Assembly: GCF_001435585.1 (NCBI RefSeq)
Contig: NZ_AZEC01000009.1
Span: 39,079 to 103,078, forward strand
DNA from: Schleiferilactobacillus perolens DSM 12744
Lineage (GTDB): Bacteria > Bacillota > Bacilli > Lactobacillales > Lactobacillaceae
Direction: 5' to 3'
DNA length: 64,000 nucleotides
Part shown: positions 47,688 to 56,505 of the stretch, piece after piece
Numbering within the stretch: position 1 is the first letter of the stretch
How the letters are laid out: the number at the start of each line of letters is the position of its first letter
Position numbers and translations under genes: made by a program
The notes under the pieces: model-generated
Database searches by the model: none
Seen by the model: only the letters and a program-made list of their open reading frames with translations
Told to the model about the DNA's origin: nothing

Positions 47688-47934
47688 GGCAACGGTTGCC
47701 ACCACTGTGTTAGTCACCCTGCTGCTCACGTATTTTGGCATAACGACCCAGTTGAACCACCAGCTGATAGCGGCCCAGGACACTGCCAGCGCCAATTTAT
47801 TGTTATTGACGGCATTGCGCCAGCGAGGAAATAGCAGTCTGCAATTGGATGGTGATTGTTACTCGGCAAATTGGCAAGATCACAGGGTCACACTAATCAG
47901 CCCAAATGATGGGGTGTGTTGGCAATGGGAGTGA
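47653..47934 (+). CDS. comGE: Competence pseudopilin ComGE
   Basis: A 93-residue minor pseudopilin with the motif RPAFLLVEATVATTVLVTLL. GTG start at 47653 with GGGGGAGATTAC upstream, inside comGD. Position in the comG order and the prepilin-type start identify it; the sequence itself is poorly conserved in this gene family. Confidence 0.78.
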   Translation: MKRKRPAFLLVEATVATTVLVTLLLTYFGITTQLNHQLIAAQDTASANLLLLTALRQRGNSSLQLDGDCYSANWQDHRVTLISPNDGVCWQWE

Positions 47935-48563
47935 GCAGGCGAGCCTTTACTTTAGTCGAAACATTAGTGAGCTTGCTAGTGGTGTTGGTTTTTTGTCAGT
48001 TGGCTGCTGTGGTGATTCATCACTGTGTGGTCAGTCGGCAAAGCGGTGAGCTAGCGGCGGATCGATTTGAATGGTATCTAGCTAGCCAGCAACTACAAGA
48101 ATATTTGCATAACAAGCGGATTGTCGGCATTCAAGCCGGGGCGTATGGTAATAATCTTGTATTCGATGACCATACCCAGTTCCAGAAACGACTTAATTTC
48201 TACCGCAATAAGAAGGTATCTAAACGCTGGATGCTTCGCAAAACCAATTCCGATGGTAGCGGCCACGAACCGATCATGACTGGCCTGATCAACTATGGCA
48301 ACTTCATCATCATCAACTCCCGCCTGATCCGTCTGCAAGTGCGTTTACCAGCCAAAACAACAAGAGAGGGTGTATTGTATGAGTTGGATATTCCAGTGGC
48401 CAAAGCACCCGCGCCGGGCCATGATATTGCCCACGGCGATGATTCTCGGGACGCTCTTGATAAGCGTGCTGGGGTTGCTTACCATTCAGGGCGTCCAACG
48501 GGTCCAGACATGGCACGAGCTGCATCGCGAGCAGCACTTTCAAGCCGCTTTCCTGATCGCTAA
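47922..48563 (+). CDS. comGF: Competence pseudopilin ComGF with a long C-terminal tail
   Basis: The first 152 residues fit ComGF: the motif SRRAFTLVETLVSLLVVLV, then YNF-type soluble part up to EGVLYELDIPVAK. ComGF proteins usually end near there; here the frame stays open for about 61 more residues (APAPGHDIAHGDDSRDA...) that are read from the opposite frame of comGG, giving a 185-base overlap. Loss of the normal stop, or an indel close to 48380, could explain this. ATG 47922 is used, overlapping comGE. Confidence 0.8.
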   Translation, partial: AMGVSRRAFTLVETLVSLLVVLVFCQLAAVVIHHCVVSRQSGELAADRFEWYLASQQLQEYLHNKRIVGIQAGAYGNNLVFDDHTQFQKRLNFYRNKKVSKRWMLRKTNSDGSGHEPIMTGLINYGNFIIINSRLIRLQVRLPAKTTREGVLYELDIPVAKAPAPGHDIAHGDDSRDALDKRAGVAYHSGRPTGPDMARAASRAALSSRFPDR

Positions 48564-48738
48564 ACATGCAGTGGCAGATGGATCTGTCCGTGGTCGCGTG
48601 ATATTTGGTCCAAACCAATCGGCCACATGGGAACTTAATAAAAGCGCTTCAGGTTTACTTGACGACCAGCGGCGCATCCTTGTCCGACTTGTCCCCACTG
48701 GTGAGGAAAAGAGCAAACCGATTGCCACGATTTTTTAA
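48379..48738 (+). CDS. comGG: Competence protein ComGG
   Basis: A 119-residue protein with an N-terminal segment RAMILPTAMILGTLLISVLGLLTIQ of pseudopilin type (no strict FTLxE motif, as is normal for ComGG) and a soluble domain. AGAGAGGGTG precedes the ATG at 48379. It overlaps comGF for 185 bases in another frame. It completes comGA-GG. Confidence 0.8.
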   Translation: MSWIFQWPKHPRRAMILPTAMILGTLLISVLGLLTIQGVQRVQTWHELHREQHFQAAFLIAKHAVADGSVRGRVIFGPNQSATWELNKSASGLLDDQRRILVRLVPTGEEKSKPIATIF

Positions 48739-48787
48739 TTAATCGTTTACATCCCCGCTGCTCTGCGTTTTTACTTGAAACAAAATA

Positions 48788-48827
48788 TTGGTGAACGACA
48801 GGGATAATGTTACAATATCCCTGTCGT
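48788..48827 (+). promoter_or_regulatory. Promoter embedded in a perfect inverted repeat (operator or terminator)
   Basis: ACGACAGGGATA (48795-48806) is the exact inverse of TATCCCTGTCGT (48816-48827), followed by ATTTTTCTATTTTT, which would serve as a terminator for comG. TTGGTG (48788-48793) and TACAAT (48811-48816) with a 17-base spacer form a promoter whose -10 lies in the loop, so the palindrome could also be an operator for the downstream methylase gene. Confidence 0.55.
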
Positions 48828-48854
48828 ATTTTTCTATTTTTAAGGAGTGTTATT

Positions 48855-49880
48855 TTGGCTGAAGTCGATACGGTACAACAGATTTTTGCCCCATTGGACG
48901 ACGCTGTGACCACCTTGAGTGCGGCGCTGAAGGTATCTTACTTGGATGCCCTGACAGAAGAATTGGACAACTTAAATAATCGGGACGTGCATGTGGAAAA
49001 CGGTGCACCAAATCAAGAGGTTGTGCAGCATCTCACTGACCTGGCTGCCCAATATGAACAAGCGAAGACTCGCGGCGGTCTCACCCCCACCCAAACGGCT
49101 ATTCAGTTGGCTATTGTGAAGGGAATGCGCGCCGACAAAACCGACGCTAACTTAATGATCACGCCGGAGGCTATCGGTACCTTGGTGGCGGCCGTCGCCG
49201 ATGTTATTTTGCAGGGGGCACCCAGCACAACGATCTTGGATCCAAGCGTGGGGACGGGGAACCTGTTACTCACGGTGATGCGCCAGCTGCCGCAAAAGAC
49301 GGCTCAAGAGCGCCACGGTTACGGTGTCGACAATAATGAAGAGTTGCTGGCGTTGGCCGATGGTTTTGCGCAGCAGCTCGGTGAACATGTGGAGTGGTTC
49401 CATCAAGATGGGATCGCCCCATTGGTGGTGCCGCCGGTCGATCTGGTGGTCAATGAGCCTCCGGTCGGATATTATCCGTTGGATGAAGTGGCCAAGGATT
49501 ACGCCACCCATGCGGCCACTGGCCATTCCTTTGCCCATCACCTTTTTATTGAGCAGGGGATGCGGACAGTTGCTCCTGGTGGCTTCGGCTTTTTCATTGT
49601 TCCCACAGAAATCTTCAATACCCAAGAGGCATCTTCACTAACCGCCTGGATGGCGCAACAAACGTACATCCAAGCGTTGTTGGAATTGCCAGATACACTA
49701 TTTCAGGACAGTAAATTGGGCAAATCCATTCTGGTTTTACAAAAACATGGTGGTGCTGCGCAGCAGGCAAAACAAATTTTGCTGGCAGGAATCCCGAATC
49801 CGTTGGCACATGCAGAACTGGCTGGTTTCATTCAAAATGTGAAAGACTGGCGGAAAGATAATATTCAAGTAAATAAATAA
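48855..49880 (+). CDS. Class I SAM-dependent N6-adenine methyltransferase-like protein (YtxK family)
   Basis: A 341-residue protein like the YtxK methylases found between comG and ackA in lactobacilli and streptococci. SAM motif ILDPSVGTGNLLLTVM and the catalytic-type VVNEPPVGYYP (usual NPPY has become NEPP) are visible, with an N-terminal helical part. No restriction gene is near, so a restriction-modification role is unlikely. Target unknown. TTG start at 48855 with AAGGAGTG upstream. Confidence 0.85.
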   Translation: MAEVDTVQQIFAPLDDAVTTLSAALKVSYLDALTEELDNLNNRDVHVENGAPNQEVVQHLTDLAAQYEQAKTRGGLTPTQTAIQLAIVKGMRADKTDANLMITPEAIGTLVAAVADVILQGAPSTTILDPSVGTGNLLLTVMRQLPQKTAQERHGYGVDNNEELLALADGFAQQLGEHVEWFHQDGIAPLVVPPVDLVVNEPPVGYYPLDEVAKDYATHAATGHSFAHHLFIEQGMRTVAPGGFGFFIVPTEIFNTQEASSLTAWMAQQTYIQALLELPDTLFQDSKLGKSILVLQKHGGAAQQAKQILLAGIPNPLAHAELAGFIQNVKDWRKDNIQVNK

Positions 49881-49938
49881 TTGGCAACACATCAAAAATC
49901 TAGCGGCGTACCGCGAGTGAATGTTGGAGGGCTTGAAA

Positions 49939-51132
49939 ATGAAGGTATTGGCTGTAAACACTGGTAGTTCCACCCTGAAGTGGAAATTATATGAGATGCC
50001 AGCAGAAAAAGTAATTGCAGAAGGGATGGTCGATCGGATGGGGTTGTCCGACTCGATCTTTACCGTGAAGTATAATGGTGAAAAGACTCAGCAGATTGGC
50101 GATATTCCCAATGCCAATATTGCTGTGGCTAAACTCATGAATACTTTAACCGAGCAAAAAATCATCCAAAGCTTTCATGAAATTGCGGGAATTGGTCACC
50201 GAATTGTCGCCGGGGGAGAAGTTTTCCGAGATTCCACATTGATGACCAAAGATAATATCGCCAAAGTCCGCCAATTATCGGATTTTGCGCCATTGCACAA
50301 CCCGGTGGAGGCTGGCGGCATCGAAGCCTTTGCCCAAATCTTACCGGATACACCGCAAGTGGGCGTGTTTGATACGTCATTCCATGCGTCCATGCCCATG
50401 GAGAACTTCTTGTACAGTATTCCCATTGACTACTACCGGAAGTATGGTGCGCGAAAATACGGTGCCCACGGGACCAGTCATCGTTACGTATCTGCTCGGG
50501 CGGCGCAAATGTTGGGTGTACCGTTGTCCAGCCTCAAGATGATTACCCTGCATATGGGCAGTGGGGTGTCCCTCACGGCAATTAAGGGCGGTAAGTCTAT
50601 TGATACATCCATGGGCTTCACACCGTTAGCGGGGGTTACCATGTCGACTCGGTCTGGGGATATTGATGCCTCGTTAGTCGCTTATTTGATGGACAAGATG
50701 AAGATCACGAATCCAGAAGACATGATTAACATATTGAACACGAAGTCTGGTATCCTGGGATTGTCTGAATTGTCACCGGATATGCGTGATTTAGAGAAGA
50801 CGATCCACACCCGGCCAGAATCCAAGCTAGCCATTGACGTCTTTGTCAATCGTATTGTGAAATACATTGGTTCTTACATCGCCATCATGGGTGGTCTGGA
50901 TGCCATGGTCTTCACCGCCGGAATTGGTGAGGGCGATATCGTGATGCGGGAACGGATCGCCAAGCATTTTGACTACTTGGGGTTGAAAGTGGATCCGGAA
51001 CGAAATAACATTCGCAGTCAGGACCGAATCATTTCCACTGACGATTCCAAGGTGAAGGTGCTGCTAGTACCGACGAATGAAGAGTTGATGATTGCCCGGG
51101 ATACTGTGCGGGTGGCTCATTTAGCAGAATAA
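49939..51132 (+). CDS. ackA: Acetate kinase
   Basis: A 397-residue ASKHA-fold kinase making ATP from acetyl phosphate. MKVLAVNTGSSTLKWKLYE, GHRIVAGGE, FDTSFHASMP, HGTSHRYVS and FTAGIGEGD are seen. I use the second ATG (49939), 8 bases after GGAGG; the first, 49921, lies before that site. A standard neighbour of the methylase gene. Confidence 0.96.
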   Translation: MKVLAVNTGSSTLKWKLYEMPAEKVIAEGMVDRMGLSDSIFTVKYNGEKTQQIGDIPNANIAVAKLMNTLTEQKIIQSFHEIAGIGHRIVAGGEVFRDSTLMTKDNIAKVRQLSDFAPLHNPVEAGGIEAFAQILPDTPQVGVFDTSFHASMPMENFLYSIPIDYYRKYGARKYGAHGTSHRYVSARAAQMLGVPLSSLKMITLHMGSGVSLTAIKGGKSIDTSMGFTPLAGVTMSTRSGDIDASLVAYLMDKMKITNPEDMINILNTKSGILGLSELSPDMRDLEKTIHTRPESKLAIDVFVNRIVKYIGSYIAIMGGLDAMVFTAGIGEGDIVMRERIAKHFDYLGLKVDPERNNIRSQDRIISTDDSKVKVLLVPTNEELMIARDTVRVAHLAE

Positions 51133-51187
51133 ATAAGGGGGCTCTGGGGTGTAAACCTTGGGGCTTTGTTATTACTGGAGGAAAATT

Positions 51188-51646
51188 TTGACAGTTTTAT
51201 TTATCATTGTATTTGCTGCATTGCTGCTTGTGGTGGTATTGGAACGCCGCGCGTTGGTCATTAAAGCGCGGCGACGCTGGGGCTTCACAATCATTTTGTG
51301 GATAGTGGCCGCGGGTGTCGGGATTTTACCCTGGTGGCAGCGGGGCAGCACCGACTATCTGATCAGTGGGCTGTTCACCGCAGGCGTCTTGATTTTGCTC
51401 ACGATTTGGCGACAAGGACTGGCTCCCTTTGCCGTGATCAATGGCATTTTGGCAACTCGGGCCTATTCTGCGTTAACCAGTTACACGCTGACGCCGGACA
51501 AGGATTTTGTGGTAATCACTTTTTATAGTGGGACGATGCGGGTCACGCGGTTGAATCTCTTGGCGGATGAAACTACCGTTCGCCAATTTCTCAATAAATA
51601 TGCAGAAAACATCCATTCTTTGGCAGAGGCGCCCAGTGCCGAGTAA
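51188..51646 (+). CDS. Small membrane protein of unknown function
   Basis: A 152-residue protein with membrane segments at about 2-20, 33-52 and 57-80, then a soluble domain containing a strand pattern (SALTSYTLTPDKDFVVITFYSGTMRVTRLNLL) resembling the cytosolic DUF-type PH-like fold of small bacterial membrane proteins. TTG start with ACTGGAGG upstream. I do not recognise the family. Lies alone between ackA and an unknown gene. Confidence 0.6.
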   Translation: MTVLFIIVFAALLLVVVLERRALVIKARRRWGFTIILWIVAAGVGILPWWQRGSTDYLISGLFTAGVLILLTIWRQGLAPFAVINGILATRAYSALTSYTLTPDKDFVVITFYSGTMRVTRLNLLADETTVRQFLNKYAENIHSLAEAPSAE

Positions 51647-51725
51647 ACAGTAAACTGGAAAAACCAGGTGGGGACAGTTAAAATAGAACTTATGTGCCCA
51701 AATGTATGAAGCGAGGTGATCGATT

Positions 51726-52409
51726 ATGGCACGTCATCGACGTCATATCCAACATATCGGCCAACTGATCCCGGCTGATCGGATACGGCAATACATTGCC
51801 CATACTCAATTGGATGATTTGCAATTTCTACAACAATTAATCGACGAACGCACCCAAGAACTTTTAGCGGAAGAAGGGGCTAACGAATTTCCGGCATTTG
51901 CCCGGTTAGCGCAAACCCGCTTGGATCAATTAACCACTCTCAGAAAATTGATTGATCATGATCAGCACCACGGATATTTTGCCAAACATATGACGGAACC
52001 GGGCTTCTTTCATAATTATTTGCGAGATTATCCCACTGATCCAGTTTTTTCAGCCATTCATGAGTTATGGCACATTGAAGAACAGCTGCGTGTGATGCAG
52101 GCCGCGATTGGACCGATTATTCAGTGGCAGCGGCGCATTCGCCACGCAGGGTTCACGATTAATAAAACCCGTCATTCCCAGCGCAGTCTCAGTGTATACC
52201 TCTATATCCCAATTCGTGAGGCAGAGGCTTTCACGATTGTCTTTGGCCGCAATTTTGATATTCCGCGGTTTGAGGATATGATTAGTCATCGACCCAGTGA
52301 TCCGGAATTTAGTGTGCGGCTATCCGATCATGTGACGGGAGTGTATTATAATCAAAAGGAACAGGCACAACGCCGTTACCGTGAGGCAGATATTGACATT
52401 TATGTGTGA
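51726..52409 (+). CDS. Conserved-looking protein of unknown function
   Basis: A 227-residue soluble protein with two parts: a helical, histidine/arginine-rich N-terminal half (MARHRRHIQHIGQL..., RLAQTRLDQLTTLRKLIDHDQHH) and a C-terminal half with strands and SVYLYIPIREAEAFTIVFG. No motif that I know. GAAGCGAGGTGATCGATT precedes the ATG. Ends 32 bases before the zwf start. Confidence 0.62.
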   Translation: MARHRRHIQHIGQLIPADRIRQYIAHTQLDDLQFLQQLIDERTQELLAEEGANEFPAFARLAQTRLDQLTTLRKLIDHDQHHGYFAKHMTEPGFFHNYLRDYPTDPVFSAIHELWHIEEQLRVMQAAIGPIIQWQRRIRHAGFTINKTRHSQRSLSVYLYIPIREAEAFTIVFGRNFDIPRFEDMISHRPSDPEFSVRLSDHVTGVYYNQKEQAQRRYREADIDIYV

Positions 52410-52441
52410 AAATGTGGTTTTCATTTAGGAAGAGGTTGATT

Positions 52442-53911
52442 ATGACGGAAGAACGGGCGCTATTTATCATCTTCGGCGGGTCGGGCGATTTGGCCCAGCG
52501 GAAGCTCTATCCGGCATTGTATGGTCTGTATTTTCAAGGCCGGTTGGCAAAACACTTTGCAGTAATTGGTACCGCACGCCGGCCATGGACCGACGATCAT
52601 TATCATGAAGTGGTGAAACAGTCCCTGGTCGGCGCTCCCGGCAGTGCCCATCAAAAGACTGAATTTGCTGAACATTTCTACTATCAATCCCATGATGTCA
52701 CTGACGCTGCCCATTACGTGACATTGCAAAAGCTGGCGAGCAAGCTTAACTTGCAATACCAGCTGGATGGCAACCGCATCTTCTATATGGCGATGGCGCC
52801 GCGGTTCTTTGCGACAATCGCAGAGCACGTGAAGTCAGAACAACTGCTTTCTCCGGATGGCTATAACCGGTTAATCGTGGAAAAGCCTTTTGGCCGTGAT
52901 TATGCCAGTGCTAAGCAGTTGAACGACGATATTTCCCAAGCCTTCTCAGAAGAACAAATTTATCGGATTGATCACTACTTAGGCAAAGAAATGGTCCAAG
53001 ATATCATGCCACTGCGCTTTACCAACCCATTCTTAGAAAACGTCTGGTCCAATCAGTTCATCGATAACATTCAGATCACGCTGGCTGAAGATATTGGGGT
53101 CGAAGAGCGGGCCGGATACTACGAAACTGCTGGCGCTTTACGGGACATGGTGCAAAATCATATTTTCCAAATCATTGCGATGTTGACGATGGAGAAACCG
53201 AGTCGGTATGATGCGACGGCCATTCATGAGGCTAAGCGGGCTGTTTTGGCTGCGATCAAACCATACACTCCCGCCCAAGTCCACACCAATTTTGTCCGCG
53301 GCCAATATGTGGGCGGCGATAATCTAGGCTTGTCATATCGGGAAGAGGACAATATTGCGGCAGATTCCACCGTGGAAACCTATGTGGCTGGTCGGGTGGA
53401 TATTGATAACGATCGCTGGCGCGGGGTACCGATTTACTTACGGACGGGTAAAAAGATGCCCGCCAAGACCTCGCGGATCGACATCGTCTTTAAACCGACT
53501 AAAGATAATATTTTGCCGACGACCGGCAACGCACCGGTGCGCGCGAACGTGGTGACCCTCATTATTGAGCCGGATACTGGGATGCATATTACGCTGAACG
53601 GTAAAGAAATCGGCGTCAGTGATGCGGTGAGTCCGTTCACTCTGGATCATGCGCTGGATAAGGATGAACTCGCCAAGGCGCCAGAAGCGTATCAACGATT
53701 GCTCTTGAATATCTTAGAGGGCAACAAGTTGACGTTCACCCATTGGGATGAACTGGCCGCCAGTTGGCATTTCATTGATGCAGTCCGGAACGTCTGGGAT
53801 AACGATAAGGCCGACGGATTGGCCTTTTATCCCAGTGAGACGATGGGACCGAAGCAAGCCGACGAACTGCTCAGTCGTGATTATCGGACTTGGATTTGGC
53901 AAGGAAAGTAA
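52442..53911 (+). CDS. zwf: Glucose-6-phosphate 1-dehydrogenase
   Basis: A 489-residue NADP-dependent enzyme opening the oxidative pentose phosphate pathway. The N-terminal FGGSGDLAQRKLYPALY motif (about 11-27), RLIVEKPFG and the active-site RIDHYLGKEM are present. Length is normal. The ATG at 52442 follows GGAAGAGGTTGATT. A hairpin follows at 53918, then dinB. Confidence 0.96.
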   Translation: MTEERALFIIFGGSGDLAQRKLYPALYGLYFQGRLAKHFAVIGTARRPWTDDHYHEVVKQSLVGAPGSAHQKTEFAEHFYYQSHDVTDAAHYVTLQKLASKLNLQYQLDGNRIFYMAMAPRFFATIAEHVKSEQLLSPDGYNRLIVEKPFGRDYASAKQLNDDISQAFSEEQIYRIDHYLGKEMVQDIMPLRFTNPFLENVWSNQFIDNIQITLAEDIGVEERAGYYETAGALRDMVQNHIFQIIAMLTMEKPSRYDATAIHEAKRAVLAAIKPYTPAQVHTNFVRGQYVGGDNLGLSYREEDNIAADSTVETYVAGRVDIDNDRWRGVPIYLRTGKKMPAKTSRIDIVFKPTKDNILPTTGNAPVRANVVTLIIEPDTGMHITLNGKEIGVSDAVSPFTLDHALDKDELAKAPEAYQRLLLNILEGNKLTFTHWDELAASWHFIDAVRNVWDNDKADGLAFYPSETMGPKQADELLSRDYRTWIWQGK

Positions 53912-53917
53912 TTGATG

Positions 53918-53970
53918 GGGTTAACGAGCGCGGAACGGCCTTAACGGCTGTCCCGCGTTTTCGCTAACCC
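53918..53970 (+). terminator. Terminator after zwf
   Basis: GGGTTAACGAGCGCGG (53918-53933) pairs with CCGCGTTTTCGCTAACCC (53953-53970) with a small bulge, enclosing AACGGCC/GGCTGT. No T-run follows, so efficiency is uncertain. Confidence 0.55.
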
Positions 53971-53992
53971 AGACGGAAAGGAGGGGTTGTGG

Positions 53993-55114
53993 ATGCTGGG
54001 CCGGTTACCACTGATCAATCATACGCAACGGCGAATCATCCATGTCGATATGGATGCGTTCTATGCCTCGGTGGAGGAACGGGAGCATCCGGAGTTTGTG
54101 GGTCGGCCCTTGGTGATTGCCCGCAATCCCCATCAGACACATGGCAAAGGCGTTGTGACCACTGCTAATTATGTGGCCCGGCAGTTCGGCGTCCATTCGG
54201 CGATGCCGGCCCAGACGGCCGCTCAATTATTGGCTGGGGAGCCGGTCATTTGGCAACCGCCTAACTTTCCACTATATCGGTCTGTCTCAGATCAAATTCA
54301 CGAGATCATGCATCAAGTGACGCCATTCATTGAACCGTTGGCGTTGGATGAGGCTTATTTGGATGTCACAGCGCGCCACGGCGATTGGCCAGCGGCCGTG
54401 CAGGCGGCGGCGTATCTGCAGCGGACGATTCGCCAACAAACCCGGTTAACCTGTTCCGTCGGTATTTCATACAACAAATATTTAGCTAAATTGGCCTCGG
54501 ATTATCGTAAGCCTTTTGGTCGTACGATTATCACACCCGAGGCGGCGAACCAATTTCTGGATCAATTGCCAATTCGTAAATTTCAGGGTGTGGGCGAAAA
54601 AACTGCGCCGCGGCTGGCTGCCATGGGGATTACCAACGGCGAGGGTCTGCGTGTACTGACGTTGACTCAATTGACGGATCAATTTGGTAAATTTGGCTAT
54701 ATGCTGTATCGCCGCGTCCGGGGTGTAGACGATCGCCCTGTCGCCTATGCCCGGGAGCGTAAATCAATTGGTAAAGAACGTACCTTTGCGCCGTTCCTCA
54801 CCTCCGATGAGGCGTGCACGCGCCGCATTACCGCGCTGGCTAATGAAGTCGCTTCACTGTTACAAACGAAACAACGTAAGGGCAGTACCATCACGATTAA
54901 GATGCGCAACGGCGAGTTTGACACGGTAACTAAACGCACCACGCTGCTAGAACCAACCCAAGATGCCCAGTTGATCACCAGTACGGCCCTGCAGTTGTGG
55001 GAAAAATACGGGACGGGGATGCTGCCAGCAGGTATTCGGCTTTTGGGTGTGACTGTTTCCGGATTAGTGCCGGTCACGATGGAAAATATGATTTTGCCGA
55101 TTTTCGATGACTAA
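53993..55114 (+). CDS. dinB: DNA polymerase IV
   Basis: A 373-residue Y-family translesion polymerase. IIHVDMDAFYASVEER (metal-binding Asp), the LDEAYLDVT catalytic segment, SVGISYNKYLAKLASDYRKP, and the helix-hairpin-helix IRKFQGVGEKTAPRLA are present, with a little-finger domain to the end. The ATG at 53993 follows AAAGGAGGGG at correct spacing; TTG 53987 is less likely. Confidence 0.93.
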   Translation: MLGRLPLINHTQRRIIHVDMDAFYASVEEREHPEFVGRPLVIARNPHQTHGKGVVTTANYVARQFGVHSAMPAQTAAQLLAGEPVIWQPPNFPLYRSVSDQIHEIMHQVTPFIEPLALDEAYLDVTARHGDWPAAVQAAAYLQRTIRQQTRLTCSVGISYNKYLAKLASDYRKPFGRTIITPEAANQFLDQLPIRKFQGVGEKTAPRLAAMGITNGEGLRVLTLTQLTDQFGKFGYMLYRRVRGVDDRPVAYARERKSIGKERTFAPFLTSDEACTRRITALANEVASLLQTKQRKGSTITIKMRNGEFDTVTKRTTLLEPTQDAQLITSTALQLWEKYGTGMLPAGIRLLGVTVSGLVPVTMENMILPIFDD

Positions 55115-55194
55115 TCTTACTGCCGGTACAGTGCGTTTAGCCGGGCGTATCGCAGTCTATGGTATACTGATGGTCAGAATGGATGGGGTTGGAC

Positions 55195-56502
55195 GTGGCG
55201 ACAAAACACGAAAAAATAATTCAATACATCGCGGATACGGATATCGGGCAAAAAATATCGGTCCGGTCCGTCGCTCGGCAAATGGGCGTCTCTGAAGGGA
55301 CGGCTTATCGGGCAATTAAGTCGGCTGAAGCGGACGGACTGGTGGCCACGGTTCCGCGGGTCGGTACGATTCGCGTGGAAAAAACAATCCGGGGGGATAT
55401 CCAGAATCTGACTTTCGGTGATATTCAAAAGGTCATTGACGGCACCCTTTTTGGCGGAGAAGCCGGACTGAGCCATCGGCTCGACCGATTTGTCATCGGC
55501 GCCATGACCACCGAAGCGATGAAGGATTATGTGACCCCGGGCGCATTATTAATTGTCGGTAATCGGGAAGACGCGCAGCTGATGGCCCTGTCCACCGGCG
55601 CGGGGGTGCTCATTACCGGGGGCTTCAATGCCAGTCCCGCTGTGGTGGCCGCCGCAGACAAGGCGGCGCTGCCGTTGTTGGGGTCTAATTATGATAGTTT
55701 TACCGTGGCCACGATTATCAACCGGGCCATTTCTGACCAACAAATCAAGAAAGAGATCGTCACGGTGGGGGATGCCTATATCCCCATTGCAGAGACGGCT
55801 TATCTGCGTCAGGATGAAACGGTCAGCCGCTATCGGCAATTGGCTAAGGCAGTGAAACATTCTCGTTTTCCTATTGTGGCCCGGGATATGCGAGTCGTCG
55901 GGGTGATTAGTGCTAAGGATGTGCTGAGTGCATCTGGCGAGTCAACTCTTGAACGGGTCATGACCAAGAATCCGATCACCGTCCGGAAAGAAATGAGCGC
56001 CGCATCGGTGTCTCATATCATGGCTTGGAATAGTATTGAACTGATTCCGGTAGTGGATCCGGAATTTCATTTGATGGGAATTGTGACCCGTACCGACATC
56101 ATGCGCAATCTTCCGGTTCCCGGCCATCAAAGCGAAGGAGCCAACACTTTCTTCGACGTCATTCACGCCAGTTTGCGGCCGGATAATGACGATCGCCGTT
56201 GGCAAACGGTGGTGTCCCCGCAGATGACCAATTCTTTAGGCACCATCGCTGTGGGTATTTTGTCGGAAATGATCACCGAGGTTGCCCAGGACTATCTCAA
56301 ACTGAATTATCAAAAGCGTTCGCTGATTGAACAAGTGACTGTGAATTATTTGAAACTGATCCAACTCGAACACAAAGTCGTGATCGTGCCCCAACTACTG
56401 GATTTGGGCCGACGTTCGGCAAAATTAGAAATTACCGTGACCGCTGAGCATGTCCTTAGCGCTAAAGCATTTGTTGTTTGTCAAATTTTGGAGGAAGAAT
56501 AA
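55195..56502 (+). CDS. HTH, DRTGG and CBS domain protein (YtoI-like)
   Basis: A 435-residue protein: N-terminal winged helix (SVRSVARQMGVSEGTAYRAIKSAEADGL), DRTGG domain (about 75-185, from TFGDIQKVIDGTLFGG), two CBS motifs (about 190-310, including RDMRVVGVISAKDVL and LMGIVTRTDIM), and a hot-dog-like C-terminal domain. This order is that of Bacillus YtoI. It probably senses a nucleotide through the CBS pair, but the ligand is unknown. GTG 55195 is chosen because GGATGGGG lies before it and TATACT (55163) would make ATG 55183 nearly leaderless. Confidence 0.85.
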   Translation: MATKHEKIIQYIADTDIGQKISVRSVARQMGVSEGTAYRAIKSAEADGLVATVPRVGTIRVEKTIRGDIQNLTFGDIQKVIDGTLFGGEAGLSHRLDRFVIGAMTTEAMKDYVTPGALLIVGNREDAQLMALSTGAGVLITGGFNASPAVVAAADKAALPLLGSNYDSFTVATIINRAISDQQIKKEIVTVGDAYIPIAETAYLRQDETVSRYRQLAKAVKHSRFPIVARDMRVVGVISAKDVLSASGESTLERVMTKNPITVRKEMSAASVSHIMAWNSIELIPVVDPEFHLMGIVTRTDIMRNLPVPGHQSEGANTFFDVIHASLRPDNDDRRWQTVVSPQMTNSLGTIAVGILSEMITEVAQDYLKLNYQKRSLIEQVTVNYLKLIQLEHKVVIVPQLLDLGRRSAKLEITVTAEHVLSAKAFVVCQILEEE

Positions 56503-56505
56503 CGT

